In this document: one piece after another, positions 26,011 to 35,446 of the stretch
Layout: each line of letters opens with the position of its first letter
How positions within the stretch are numbered: the stretch's first letter is position 1
NCBI GenBank assembly: GCA_964250225.1
Contig: CAXUEY010000001.1
Coordinates: 28,186 to 92,185 of the forward strand
DNA length: 64,000 nucleotides
Origin: Paraktedonobacter sp964250225
GTDB lineage: Bacteria; Chloroflexota; Ktedonobacteria; Ktedonobacterales; Ktedonobacteraceae
Direction of reading: 5' to 3'
Notes under the pieces: generated by a model
Seen by the model: only the letters and a program-made list of their open reading frames with translations
Database searches by the model: none
What the model was told of the DNA's origin: nothing
Program-made: the position numbers and the translations under genes

Positions 26011-27075
26011 ATGGCGATTGATTTACGCAGTGATACGGTCACTTTACCAACCCAGGCCATGCGCGAGGCTATGTACCACGCTGAATTGGGCGACGATGTG
26101 TATGGCGAAGATCCAACCGTGAACCGGCTGCAAGAGATGGCGGCTGAGGTTACAGGCAAAGAGGCGGCACTGCTGGTGGCCAGTGGCAGTATGGGCAATA
26201 TCGCCGCAGTCATGGCCCACACGGGACGCGGCGAGATCTTTATCGTGGGCGACCAATCGCATATTTATCTCGCCGAGCAGGGGGGCGCCTCGACGCTCGG
26301 TGGCGCGCCCAGGGTGGCCATCAAAACGGGCGCGGACGGCATGCTCGATCCACACGAGGTACGCGCGAACATTACCGATGATAGCGACGACCATGTCTCC
26401 GCCAGCAAGCTGCTCTGCCTGGAGAACACGCATAACTTCTGTGGGGGTGCTGTCTTGAGCATCGAGCAGGTGGAGACGCTCTGTGAGCTGGCACACACAC
26501 ATAACATGGCGGTCCACATGGATGGCGCGCGTATCTTCAACGCGGCCACTGCGCTGGATCTGCCTGTCAAAACCCTGCTGGCCAACGTCGATTCGGCCAT
26601 GTTCTGCCTCTCCAAAGGTCTGAGCGCGCCGGTTGGCTCAATGGTCGTGGGCACACTCGACTTTATCAAACGTGTCCATCGCGTACGCAAACTGCTGGGC
26701 GGCGGGATGCGTCAGGCGGGCATCTTCGCCGCGGCAGGTGTTGTGGCGCTGGAGCAGATGGTCGAGCGACTGGCAGAGGACCACGCAAATAGCAAAGCGC
26801 TAGCTCAAGGTCTGGCCGACTATCCACAGATCGAGATCACACCCGAACATGTGAAAACGAATATCGTCATCTTCTCTCTGTACACCTCTGCGGGCCATTT
26901 GTTCGACCGCGCTCAAACAGAACAGTTTTTGCATATCAACCACGCACAGAGTGTGCTTCTGGGCGCAATTGGCGAGGGGAAGATTCGCGCAGTCACCCAT
27001 TATGGCATCAGCGAAGAGGACGTCAAAGGAGCGCTCAAGGGCATTCGCCACACGCTGATCGAAATGGGCATCTAA
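26011..27075 (+). CDS. ltaE: Low-specificity L-threonine aldolase
   Basis: The 354-residue PLP enzyme cleaves L-threonine or L-allo-threonine to glycine and acetaldehyde. Family marks are the start IDLRSDTVTLPT, the GDDVYGEDPTVN loop, the SGSMGN phosphate-binding turn, DGARIFNA (171-178) with the Asp that binds the PLP nitrogen, and SKGLSAPVGS with the Schiff-base lysine at 202. Length and order match bacterial LtaE closely. AGAAAAG lies just upstream of the ATG. It sits 57 bp after the propeller lipoprotein and may share its transcript. Confidence 0.93.
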   Translation: MAIDLRSDTVTLPTQAMREAMYHAELGDDVYGEDPTVNRLQEMAAEVTGKEAALLVASGSMGNIAAVMAHTGRGEIFIVGDQSHIYLAEQGGASTLGGAPRVAIKTGADGMLDPHEVRANITDDSDDHVSASKLLCLENTHNFCGGAVLSIEQVETLCELAHTHNMAVHMDGARIFNAATALDLPVKTLLANVDSAMFCLSKGLSAPVGSMVVGTLDFIKRVHRVRKLLGGGMRQAGIFAAAGVVALEQMVERLAEDHANSKALAQGLADYPQIEITPEHVKTNIVIFSLYTSAGHLFDRAQTEQFLHINHAQSVLLGAIGEGKIRAVTHYGISEEDVKGALKGIRHTLIEMGI

Positions 27076-27151
27076 GCGTTCTACTGCTGTCGTGTTGGGC
27101 GAAGACGACCCGTCGCTTCACCCGTCGTATTTTCAGAAGGAGAAACCGAGC

Positions 27152-27799
27152 ATGTACGACTCTGATACTTCTTATCGCGAGCAACGACGATATTACCGGG
27201 ATATGCGCCGGTATCATCGCTATCGCAATCCACTCCGTGGACTCGCCACAGGCCTCTTTCTCATTGCGCTGATCATTGGCATTGCGTTCAGCGGTATTGG
27301 TTTCCTGCCCATGCTCTTCGTTGGCCTGGCTTTCCTCTCGCTGTTTGGTTCAGCAAGTTCGCTGAACCGGCACGGCATCTATGGCGGCTTGAATGGTTTT
27401 ATCTGGATGCTCGGACTGGCCCTGTGCTTCTGGATTGGCTTCTGGCCGTGGATTCTGCTGCCCGTCGCGGTGACAATGATTCTCGGCTCGCTGTATCGTC
27501 CAATGATGGCGGGATTATCCGGCGCTGGCTTTATACCGGCCTCGCAAATGCAGCAACAACCGTATCAACAAACAGTAAACGCACAGTCCTACCCACCCCA
27601 GGAGCAACCGGGTTATCAGGAAGGCTACCAGGGGGCAGCATACCAGCAACCAGGCTACCAGGGAGCACCACAGCAGCCCCCGGCAGCCTACCAGGAGGGC
27701 GGTCAGCAACCTGCCTACCACCAGGAGCCCAGGCAGCATTATGAGCAGCCCCAGGTGCAGTATCCCGAACAAGAGCTGCCCCCAATGCAGCAAGGCTGA
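27152..27799 (+). CDS. Membrane protein with Pro/Gln/Tyr-rich tail
   Basis: A 215-residue protein: a Tyr/Arg-rich N-terminus (about 1-30), two membrane hairpins (about 35-85 and 95-130), then a 75-residue tail of repeated YQ, GYQ, AYQQPG and QQP units. The helix pattern (LFLIALIIGIAFSGIGFLPMLFV) resembles small 2TM/4TM domains that often occur with low-complexity tails in Chloroflexota, but no named family was recognised. ATG 27152 follows AGAAGGAG; the frame upstream is not used. It stands at the end of the plus-strand cluster, convergent with yjbQ. Confidence 0.72.
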   Translation: MYDSDTSYREQRRYYRDMRRYHRYRNPLRGLATGLFLIALIIGIAFSGIGFLPMLFVGLAFLSLFGSASSLNRHGIYGGLNGFIWMLGLALCFWIGFWPWILLPVAVTMILGSLYRPMMAGLSGAGFIPASQMQQQPYQQTVNAQSYPPQEQPGYQEGYQGAAYQQPGYQGAPQQPPAAYQEGGQQPAYHQEPRQHYEQPQVQYPEQELPPMQQG

Positions 27800-27843
27800 T
27801 CCCGCAAGCTAGCACAGGCCACGCCAGTATGCTATACATGCGT

Positions 27844-28233
27844 TCAAAATACCGACATATGCATAGTCCGCTGGCGTGGCCCATCCAACTCTACCAGAAT
27901 CACACGCTGCCAGGTACCCAGGAGCAAGCGATGGTGCGCGTAGGGAATAACCAGCGCGGGGCCAATGAGCGTTGAGAGAATATGATCAGGCGTGTGCGCG
28001 GGATCGTGTGGATGGCGATATGCAAGTTTTGGCAGCAGATGGCGCAGCGCATCGAGCAGATCAAGATCGGTGCCTGGATCGAGATCGGCAGTAGTAATGG
28101 CACACGTTGTATGAGCTACGAAGAGCGAGCAGAGGCCATCCGCCCCATGTTCCTCGCCCAGATAGCTCTCTATCGTGTCAGTAATATCCACAATCTGATC
28201 CTTTTTGTGGGTGGTGATGGTAAAGGTATGCAT
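27844..28233 (-). CDS. yjbQ: YjbQ family (UPF0047) protein
   Basis: The 129-residue YjbQ/UPF0047 protein has the family's hallmarks: SLFVAHTTCAITTADLDPG, where the histidine and Thr-Thr-Cys segment line the proposed active site, HTPDHILSTLIGPALVIPY, and GTWQRVILVELDGPRQR at the C-terminus. Members form trimers and have been reported to have weak thiamine-phosphate synthase activity; the physiological role is unclear. The ATG at 28233 follows AAGGGGA. It is monocistronic. Confidence 0.92.
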   Translation of the reverse strand: MHTFTITTHKKDQIVDITDTIESYLGEEHGADGLCSLFVAHTTCAITTADLDPGTDLDLLDALRHLLPKLAYRHPHDPAHTPDHILSTLIGPALVIPYAHHRLLLGTWQRVILVELDGPRQRTMHMSVF

Positions 28234-28428
28234 ACAATCCCCTTGAGATACGAAAATGAGCGCTCACGATTGAGCTTTTCTGACAAACAGAGCGCGGGAC
28301 AGCAATAATCTCTGACTATCATATAGTATCATCCTTTGTTGAGGGAAAAGACTGTTTACAGACGGCCCATCAGCCGATAGAAAAGAGCAAGAGAATCTGG
28401 CTGCCAGGTACAATATATTGGAGGCATA

Positions 28429-29004
28429 GTGAAGAGGAGAACGTATATGTGGCAGGCACTTGCAAGACTATTCTGGACAGCTTCATTGGCTATCCTCATG
28501 CTCGGAGGCGCGACCAGTTCCAGCAGCCTGGTGAAAGGGCTGACTCCCACGCAAAGCACGTCGGTCATAACTTCTCCTTTGACCTCCCCGTTTCAAGCTG
28601 ACAAACAGCGCGCTCTCCTGGCGTCCCACTGGCCAGAAGCCACCCCCGATTTCAGCGCATTTGTTGGAGTGTGGACGGCTCACAGTGCGCGCCTGATCTT
28701 TGCTAAAGACGGGAGCGCAACCTTTGACGAGCGCACCTATAGCTGGTGCGGCCCCGGCGTAACGCAGCCATGCGACTCAATCGATGCACGCGGAAATATT
28801 CATCCTGGCAACAATGAGCAAATGCAGTTTTCACGTACAGCTAGCTCTATTGCGTATGGAATAATCATTTCCAGTAATTTTCATCCTCGCGGTTTCACAG
28901 TGACCGTCAAGCTCCAACCGGATAACACCTTACTTTACGCCGATCATACAGCTATCGCCCTTCTCTGTGGCCCAGCCTCGCCTGTGGGCACATGTGGAGC
29001 TTAA
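28429..29004 (+). CDS. Exported hypothetical protein
   Basis: A 191-residue protein with a signal-peptide-like start (Arg/Lys, then ALARLFWTASLAILMLGGA). The secreted part has an FVGVWTAHSARLIFAKDGSA strand pair, a WCGPGV..PCD segment and two more cysteines near the end (LLCGP, TCGA), suggesting two disulfides. Proteins of this style occur in soil actinobacteria and Chloroflexota without a known function. GTG 28429 follows TTGGAGG; ATG 28447 also has AGAGGAG, so the true start is one of these two. Confidence 0.6.
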   Translation: MKRRTYMWQALARLFWTASLAILMLGGATSSSSLVKGLTPTQSTSVITSPLTSPFQADKQRALLASHWPEATPDFSAFVGVWTAHSARLIFAKDGSATFDERTYSWCGPGVTQPCDSIDARGNIHPGNNEQMQFSRTASSIAYGIIISSNFHPRGFTVTVKLQPDNTLLYADHTAIALLCGPASPVGTCGA

Positions 29005-29224
29005 AAGCGTGCTTTACTACGCGCAAAAAGAGGCGACGTTTCGCGGTTCAGTTTGTGGGCACGAGTATAGTACACACGGGAATACTCCAGCACAATGGGT
29101 AGAGGCTGATACAAATGAAAGAACAGCATCTGTTGTTTGTATGCACGCTATACTTCCATATATGCATATGGAGCATCCACCACTGATAGCAAACTGCTCA
29201 GAGGAGCAAAGAAAGGGAAACTCG

Positions 29225-29969
29225 ATGGTGAAATTGACGAAAGTCTGGTTCGCAATCGCTCTTGGCCTGATTCTGAGCCTGGGCCTGTTTACCTCAGGTG
29301 CCTTTGCTCAGGGCGTAGCGCAGGGCGCCCCTGCGCCCACTAGCGCAGGCACACACGCGATCCTCCCACAGGCGAACGTCCAACCGCTGAATCTGCGTCA
29401 GAACGACGCACGACCTCGTGGCATGGGCTTCAACCGCCGCGTCGGTTTTAACCGCGTTGGCTTTAACCGCGTTGGCTTTAACCGCATCGGTTTTAACCGC
29501 TTCGGCTTCAACCGCTTCGGCTTCAACCGCTTCGGTTTTAACCGCNNNNNNNNNNNNNNNNNNNNNNNNNNNNNNNNNNNNNNNNNNNNNNNNNNNNNNN
29601 NNNNNNNNNNNNNNNNNNNNNNNNNNNNNNNNNNNNNNNNNNNNNAACCGCCGTGTGATTATCACTCGCCGCGTGATCATCACTCGCCGTTTTGGTTTCA
29701 ATCGCGTGTTCATCCGTCCGGTCAGGTTCAACCGTGTATACATTCTCCCGAACAGGTTCAATCGTGTATACATCAATCGCCGCGTGTTCATTAGCCGTCG
29801 CGTCGGCTTCAACCGCGTCGGCTTCAATCGCGTCGGTTTTAACCGCGTTGGCTTTAACCGCGTTGGCTTTAACCGCGTTGGCTTTAACCGCGTCGGCTTT
29901 AACCGGATATCCACCAATCGTGGCGCCGGTTTCAACCGCACTCGCGTCGGCCTGCGTACTCGTCGTTAG
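29225..29969 (+). CDS. Secreted GFNR-pentapeptide repeat protein (split by assembly gap)
   Basis: An exported protein whose mature part is almost entirely tandem xGFNR pentapeptides. The signal peptide is clear (MVKLTKVW, a hydrophobic core, then AFA before Gln as the cleavage site). Eight GFNR units lie before the gap. After it come degenerate units (RVIITR, VYILPN, RFNR) and seven perfect VGFNR repeats, ending GLRTRR. The part after the gap reads in a different frame from the part before it at 100 N. A gap whose length is a multiple of three would restore one ORF, since the left side ends and the right side begins on complete codons. It is very basic and rich in Asn and Phe. It is not the A(D/N)LxX pentapeptide family. 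A strong terminator follows. Confidence 0.65.
29429..29935 (+). repeat. 15-bp coding tandem repeat (xGFNR), interrupted by the 100-N gap 29546-29645
   Basis: The repeat unit is close to GTTGGCTTTAACCGC. Copies differ mainly at third positions (GGC/GGT, TTC/TTT, AAC/AAT), which shows selection on the protein repeat. The seven clean copies near 29809-29912 are nearly identical. The gap lies within the array and probably represents collapsed copies. Confidence 0.85.
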
Positions 29970-29973
29970 TTAC

Positions 29974-30027
29974 GAAAAAACCCGCCGCAAGCTCAGGCAT
30001 TTTAGCCTGGAGCGCGGCGGGTTTTTT
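29974..30027 (+). terminator. Rho-independent terminator
   Basis: A long hairpin with outer arms AAAAAACCCGCCGC and GCGGCGGGTTTTTT, and an inner stem GCTCAGGC/GCCTGGAGC, immediately after the GFNR gene. The right arm ends in a T6 tract, the classical form. The A6/T6 symmetry would also allow use from the opposite strand. Confidence 0.9.
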
Positions 30028-30171
30028 CTAGGGCGGTATGCGGAGAGATTGAGCCTCTTCAGTAACCATTCTGATTGCCAGTAATTTCGGCCCTCCGCCT
30101 GAAACGAGGGTTGATTTTGTCCTCGTTCAGCGCTACAATCTCCTTGTAAAAAGAAAAGGAGAAAGAGACCC

Positions 30172-31314
30172 ATGTATATTCAACCATTCAACATAGCCAT
30201 TCCTCAGTCCACTCTGAACGATTTGCGTGAGCGCTTAGCTCGCACGCGCTGGCCCGATGAGGTCGAAGGAGCTGGCTGGAGCTATGGCACGAATCTGGAC
30301 TATCTCAAGAGTCTGGTAGCCTACTGGCAGCACGAATACGATTGGCGCAAGCAAGAGGCGACACTCAACAGGTACACACAGTTTCGCACAGACATCGATG
30401 GCCTGGGTATTCATTTTATCCATGAGCGCGGCAAAGGACCGAATCCACTGCCGATCATCCTCACCCATGGCTGGCCCGATTCGTTCTATCGCATGCACAA
30501 GATCATCCCCATGCTCACTGACCCGGAAAGCTTCGGAGGCAACGCGGCTGACTCCTTTGATGTGATCGTTCCCTCTATTCCCGGCTTTGGTTTCTCCGAT
30601 CCCGTGCGAAAGCCCGGCTGGACGGTGAAACAGACGGCAGAGTTGTGGGCCCGTTTGATGCAAGACGTGCTCGGCTACCAGCGCTATGCCGCCGCTGGTG
30701 GGGATGGTGGCAGCCCCATCTCCCAACTCCTCGCACTCAACAACCCCACATCAGTCATCGGTATCCATCTGACCGACATTGGCTTTCAGGCCACCATGAA
30801 CCTGGACCCATCGAGCCTGACACCCGGCGAGCAAGCGTATCTGGGGGCGATGCAGCAGCGATTCTTTCAGGAGGGCGGATATGTCATGATCCAGTCAACC
30901 AAGCCACAAACGTTGGCCTATGGTCTCTCCGATTCGCCCGTCGGGCTCGCTGCCTGGATCATCGAAAAATTCTATGGGTGGAGCGACATCGATGGCGCTC
31001 TTGAGCGTGCGTATACGAAAGATGAACTGCTTACCAACATCATGATCTATTGGGTGACCCAAACGATCAATCCCTCGATTCGCTCGTACTATGAGGAAAG
31101 CCACGCGCCATCACTCCAAGCGGGACAGCGCGTCGAAGTTCCGGTGGCAATGGCCCTCTTCCCCAAAGATACTCCTGCTCCGCGTGCCCTTGCGGAGCGC
31201 ACCCTGCGTATCGAACGGTGGACAGAGATGCCACGCGGTGGGCATTTCCCTGCTCTAGAGGAACCAGAACTGCTGGTGGAAGACCTGCGGGCGTTCTACC
31301 GTTCTTTGCGGTAG
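30172..31314 (+). CDS. Epoxide hydrolase (EHN-type alpha/beta hydrolase)
   Basis: The 380-residue enzyme has the N-terminal epoxide-hydrolase domain (PFNIAIPQSTLNDLRERLARTRWP) and an alpha/beta hydrolase core. The oxyanion loop is HGWPDSF at 99-105, the nucleophile Asp178 lies in GGDGGS (Trp in the usual GGDWGS is Gly here), and the catalytic His is at about 358 in GGHFPALEEPELL. It should add water to an epoxide to form a diol. AAAAGGAG precedes the ATG. The gene lies after the strong terminator and is likely transcribed alone. The Trp-to-Gly change beside the nucleophile may widen the pocket. Confidence 0.9.
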   Translation: MYIQPFNIAIPQSTLNDLRERLARTRWPDEVEGAGWSYGTNLDYLKSLVAYWQHEYDWRKQEATLNRYTQFRTDIDGLGIHFIHERGKGPNPLPIILTHGWPDSFYRMHKIIPMLTDPESFGGNAADSFDVIVPSIPGFGFSDPVRKPGWTVKQTAELWARLMQDVLGYQRYAAAGGDGGSPISQLLALNNPTSVIGIHLTDIGFQATMNLDPSSLTPGEQAYLGAMQQRFFQEGGYVMIQSTKPQTLAYGLSDSPVGLAAWIIEKFYGWSDIDGALERAYTKDELLTNIMIYWVTQTINPSIRSYYEESHAPSLQAGQRVEVPVAMALFPKDTPAPRALAERTLRIERWTEMPRGGHFPALEEPELLVEDLRAFYRSLR

Positions 31315-31456
31315 CGAGCTCGGATGGCAATCAACGGACACGTACAGAGAGGGAGAAAGGCCCTTTGTCCCTCTCTTGTCTGCAAAGTGAGAGGACGTTT
31401 TTAAGACGTAAAACGCTTCTTCCTCACACCGACTCTTCAAATGAAAGCACATCACC

Positions 31457-32698
31457 ATGAGCAAGGAAACACGTCGTATGAATCATCAAACGAGAATGTC
31501 GAATACGCAACCTCAACTACTCACAGGTGAGGGGAGCGCAGAGGTACCACGCCTGTCGTGGGCTGAAGTCACCGCCCGCCGGATCGCTCGACATGCGCTC
31601 TCCACTCCCTCAAAAAACGCTCGACCAGCGGACATGGTCAGAGCCATGTGTGGCGCGCACGCCCAGGTGTTGTCCGCTGCCTTCTGGTCCATCGGACTGC
31701 GAATCGCCTCCATCACACAGCAAGAGGTCAGAGATGCCCTATGGACTGAGCGCAGCCTCGTGAAAACGTTCGGGCCGCGTGGCACAGTACACCTCCTGGC
31801 CACACAAGATCTGCCCATATGGACGAGTGCGCTCTCCGCAATCCCGCCTTCCCACAACGGTCAGACAAAAGAGGTACGCCTGACAAATGCGCAAACCGAT
31901 GAGGTCGTCAATGCCATTGCAGTTGCCCTTTGCGATGCCGAGTTGACTATCGATGAACTGAGTGCAGCAGTCATTGCTGCCACTGGACCTTGGGCTGGCG
32001 AACTGGTCGTGCCTGCGTTCAATGGAATGTGGCCCCGATGGCGCATGGCCCTTGCTACGGCAAGCTTCCGCGGTGCGCTGTGTTTCGGCCCCAACCGGGG
32101 TATCAAGGTCACCTACACCAACCCGCGAAGGTTCCTGTCTGGATTTTCTCCCGTTGATGGGCGAACCGCCCTCGCCTGGGTCCTTAAGCGCTATCTGTAC
32201 GCCTACGGACCGGCCACTCCTCAACAATTCGCGCAGTGGCTGAACGCACCACGAAGGTGGGCAACGGAGTTGTTCGACTCCCTCTCCGGTGAACTTCAGC
32301 AAGTGGAGGTTAACGGGAGCCTGGCATGGGTGGAAGCCGGAGATACCACAGACCTGTCCGTCATGCCCCAAAGCGTACGGCTCCTTCCCTACTTCGACGC
32401 CTACACGGTCGGCAGCCAGCCGCGCGAACTGCTCTTTCCTGGACGGGCCGCCAAACGCGCACTGACCCCAAGCGGCCAGGCCGGAAACTTTCCAGTGCTG
32501 CTCATCGGCGGAACAGTCGCTGGAGTCTGGCACCAGCGGCGCTCTGGTCGTTGGCTCGATATCACAGTGGAACCGTTCGACCAACTCACCGCCACGCAAC
32601 ACCGTGACCTCGACGACCAGCTGGAACGCATCGGGACGTTCCTCGAAGGTAACCCCCGGTTGACCATCGGCACTGTCACCGCAGGCGGACATGCATAA
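31457..32698 (+). CDS. Winged-helix DNA-binding (HTH_42/AlkZ-like) protein
   Basis: A 413-residue protein of the HTH_42 superfamily, to which the crosslink glycosylases AlkZ and YcaQ belong. The N-terminal WAEVTARRIARHAL, GPRGTVHLLATQDL and a C-terminal VAGVWHQRRSGRWLDITVEPF match the family's three winged-helix units. The position of the AlkZ catalytic QxQ motif reads HAQ, so base-excision activity is uncertain. ATG 31457 has a weak ribosome site; ATG 31478 is preceded by AAGGAAA and would shorten the protein by seven residues. Neighbouring genes give no further hint. Confidence 0.78.
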   Translation: MSKETRRMNHQTRMSNTQPQLLTGEGSAEVPRLSWAEVTARRIARHALSTPSKNARPADMVRAMCGAHAQVLSAAFWSIGLRIASITQQEVRDALWTERSLVKTFGPRGTVHLLATQDLPIWTSALSAIPPSHNGQTKEVRLTNAQTDEVVNAIAVALCDAELTIDELSAAVIAATGPWAGELVVPAFNGMWPRWRMALATASFRGALCFGPNRGIKVTYTNPRRFLSGFSPVDGRTALAWVLKRYLYAYGPATPQQFAQWLNAPRRWATELFDSLSGELQQVEVNGSLAWVEAGDTTDLSVMPQSVRLLPYFDAYTVGSQPRELLFPGRAAKRALTPSGQAGNFPVLLIGGTVAGVWHQRRSGRWLDITVEPFDQLTATQHRDLDDQLERIGTFLEGNPRLTIGTVTAGGHA

Positions 32699-32757
32699 GC
32701 TGACATGATGAAGAATGCGGCAAGTCGTGTAATCACAAGTAGTGTCGGAGCAGCTAC

Positions 32758-33003
32758 TCATGATACCAAGAGCTGTTCTCTCCCGTTTTGAGGAAAATAG
32801 CCGCAGAGGCGAAACCACCCATGAGCATCGTCAGCAGTAAGAGTGAGAAGTGCTTGCCCAATCGCTTCTTGCAATGCCTCTGGTGTACGCGCCCCCACCC
32901 GGCGTATGAAAGCTTTCACCTTGGAGAATGCCTCTTCAATCGGCGAAAAGTCGGGGGAGTAAGATGGCAGAAACAGGAGTTGGCATCTGGCCTGGCTTGA
33001 GTA
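32758..33003 (-). pseudogene. IS630 family transposase, C-terminal remnant
   Basis: An open minus-strand frame encodes QLLFLPSYSPDFSPIEEAFS, then KVKAFIRRVGARTPEAL and a short tail to a stop at 32758. This is the last catalytic segment of the IS630/Tc1 DDE transposase: YSPDFSPIE carries the third acidic residue. The N-terminal HTH and the first two Asp residues are missing, so it is inactive. Its upstream end merges directly into the last codons of the glycosyltransferase gene, which stops at 33005. The element was therefore truncated at or near that junction. No terminal inverted repeat was found. Confidence 0.82.
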
Positions 33004-33004
33004 T

Positions 33005-35350
33005 CTATGGTTGCACGTTCATCGTCTTGCGAATAAACAGGACCATATCGTAGGCGCCGTCGGTGCTGCCGAAGGGCTGGCGATACCACCACCAGTTCCA
33101 GATGTGTTGGATCGTCAGACCCAGGTTAAATTTCGCTCCTGGTGGCGGATTATCGCCATAGCTCAGCCAGAGCAGCGGACCAACGCCACTCCCCTGATTG
33201 GGATCAGAGCAGATACCGGGCGAGTAATGACCTCGCGGACATGCCTGGGGCTTATAGCCTTGATCCCACCAGGTGCGCAGTTGATACACATGATGAAGAT
33301 AAAGCCCTTGTGGGTCATCCATGCCGATATCTTGAGCAGGAAGGCCGCTACTGCCAATAATCACCGGCGCGGTGTTTTGCCAGTTTGGACAATTCGTGGG
33401 GAAAGGCGCGCACACATTTGGATAGTCACGCAGATACCAGATAAAGGGGTAAATCGCGTCGGCTGTCACCCCAATCTGCACCTGATGCTTGCCCCCAAAA
33501 TTCTGCCGGTCAACTAATGCAATACGCTCCATGACGCTGTTCACATCGTTGGGAGTCTGGACGTAAACCATCATCTCGTGTGGGCCATCAGCGGAATGCA
33601 CATAATTGACCTCGTACATATTCTGCAACGTTGGCAGCAACAGAAGCACGGCCATCACCACCCCAAACAGGCCCAGAGCGGCGCGCCTGACTCCCACGCG
33701 CTGGCGCGGCCAGGTCGTTCCCGTTCTATCCAGTTGACTGTGAGTTGAGAGCGCAGATGGTGTCGCACTCGCAAAGAAGCGTTCTCTGGCAAAATGGTAG
33801 CAAGCCATCACACATGGCTCCAGACCCAGCGCCGCCAGGAGCAACATAGGCATGGTCATAAAGATCATCAACCAGGGCATCTTTTCGCCAGCCCATGAGT
33901 AGAGAAAGAGATCGCCGAGGAACCAGTAGGTGAGGAATAGGCGGAACGGGTTGGGTTTGAGCAGTACGCGCACGATGCCCACCAGTCCAAAGACCACACC
34001 AATCTGCTCATAGAGCGGGATGAGCAGGAGATAGTAGTACCAGGGTTCGTCGCCGCGCGCGACCTTTTGCTGGGTCAGCCAGTAGTACAGACCTTTCCAG
34101 ATACCGTCGCCAATGCCGCCCGCGACATTGGTGAAGACAATGGTAAAGAGCAAGAGGAAAATGCTCCAGCCGAGGAGCAGCGCGAAGAACCAGTGCGTCC
34201 AGGGCACCGTGAGAATGGTATCAAGCAGCGGTTGGCGCCGATCCACAAAACGGGCCAGGCCGCGGCGTCCAGGCGGGGGCACCTTCCCATACATCTCGCG
34301 CGCGAGAATACTGAAGACATACAGGCCGAGTACAATCCCCAACCAGGGCACTAACGCGACGGTAAACGCTTCCAGATGGATCAAAGCAACATCAGATGTG
34401 GCCTGATGGTTATTGATAAAGGTCGAGAGCTGATCGAGTTCAGCAAAGAAGAGCTTCGCGGCAACACCAACAACCAGGAAATAGGCCAGCACCGTGACAG
34501 GCGCATAGGTACGTGGCAGGAAACGTTGGATAGGCGCACTGGCGAGGCGTTCGCGCAGGCGGAACTTTGTACCGATTTCCCATACCAGCAGTGCGCCCAG
34601 GAAGCTGCCAAAAACCGCGATAGTTAGAAAGGTCGCCTCGCTGGTCGCGTAGGAGAGCGCGAAACCCGCGGCAGCCACGAGCAACCAGCGCATTTTGCGT
34701 TCGCGTATATAGCGCGCTACGGCCACAACCAGCAGCAGAGTAAAACAGGCCATATAGATATCCTCGCGTGCGAAACGCGAGAAATAGACCATACTGGGCG
34801 AGATCGCCAGCAACAAACAGGCCAGCCAGGAGCCAAATTTGCTCAGATAATCGCGCAAAAAATAGGGCAAGATCACCAGAATCGAGCCAAGCAGCGCCGC
34901 AGCCAGACGCACAGTCGTCGTGTTGACCCCATTATCGGGCGCGCCCAACCACTGACTGACCTGGTAGACTAGCGCTATCGCGTGAAACTGGAACGGGCCG
35001 TGGATAAGGGGATTATACTGGAAACAGCCATACCCAACGGGCGGCCCACCCAGGCCCACACACCAGGGCCAGTGCTGTAAATTATTCTGCAAGATGAGCG
35101 AAAAATAGGCGTGCTCGCTCTCATCAAAGTGGAGCGGTCTGGCACCAAGATCGATAAAACGTAGCAAAGCTCCCAGCAACACGACGGCCCCATACGGCGC
35201 CCAACCTACCCACCTCCTTGCTGGAGCAACAGGAGCAGGCGGAATAGACGATATAGCAGGACGCGAGGAAGCCAGTTCCTCAGCAGTATCTGGAAGCGCG
35301 AGATCTCTCTGTGCTGCTTCTTCTGCTTGAACTACTTCAGAATCTTTCAA
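33005..35350 (-). CDS. TIGR03663-type glycosyltransferase-39 family membrane protein
   Basis: A 781-residue membrane protein with about 11-13 spans. After a Pro/Ala-rich cytoplasmic start it shows GALLRFIDLGARPLHFDESEHAYF, the first luminal loop of the PMT/ArnT superfamily with the catalytic-type Asp-Glu pair (FDESEH), then FSRFAREDIYMACF, the conserved R.D/E loop. Its layout matches the archaeal/Chloroflexota family TIGR03663, thought to move sugars from polyprenyl phosphates onto outside acceptors. It starts with TTG at 35350, supported by AAAGGAG eight bases upstream; no ATG fits. The stop lies against the IS630 remnant, so the last residues may have changed. Confidence 0.83.
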   Translation of the reverse strand: MKDSEVVQAEEAAQRDLALPDTAEELASSRPAISSIPPAPVAPARRWVGWAPYGAVVLLGALLRFIDLGARPLHFDESEHAYFSLILQNNLQHWPWCVGLGGPPVGYGCFQYNPLIHGPFQFHAIALVYQVSQWLGAPDNGVNTTTVRLAAALLGSILVILPYFLRDYLSKFGSWLACLLLAISPSMVYFSRFAREDIYMACFTLLLVVAVARYIRERKMRWLLVAAAGFALSYATSEATFLTIAVFGSFLGALLVWEIGTKFRLRERLASAPIQRFLPRTYAPVTVLAYFLVVGVAAKLFFAELDQLSTFINNHQATSDVALIHLEAFTVALVPWLGIVLGLYVFSILAREMYGKVPPPGRRGLARFVDRRQPLLDTILTVPWTHWFFALLLGWSIFLLLFTIVFTNVAGGIGDGIWKGLYYWLTQQKVARGDEPWYYYLLLIPLYEQIGVVFGLVGIVRVLLKPNPFRLFLTYWFLGDLFLYSWAGEKMPWLMIFMTMPMLLLAALGLEPCVMACYHFARERFFASATPSALSTHSQLDRTGTTWPRQRVGVRRAALGLFGVVMAVLLLLPTLQNMYEVNYVHSADGPHEMMVYVQTPNDVNSVMERIALVDRQNFGGKHQVQIGVTADAIYPFIWYLRDYPNVCAPFPTNCPNWQNTAPVIIGSSGLPAQDIGMDDPQGLYLHHVYQLRTWWDQGYKPQACPRGHYSPGICSDPNQGSGVGPLLWLSYGDNPPPGAKFNLGLTIQHIWNWWWYRQPFGSTDGAYDMVLFIRKTMNVQP

Positions 35351-35446
35351 TGGCCGTACTCCTTTACGCTCGATATACTATCTGGTGCGGATTCTACAGC
35401 AAAGAGCATTGTTCTGCCGATAGATCAATGCCATTCATTTATCGAC

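Noticed and set aside
29429..29935. CRISPR array suspicion from regular repeats
   Set aside because: The period is 15 bp with no spacers, the repeat is coding, and variation is at third codon positions.
31739..32818. 359-codon minus-strand frame over the HTH_42 gene
   Set aside because: Antisense to a well-supported gene, with no recognisable domain or ribosome site.
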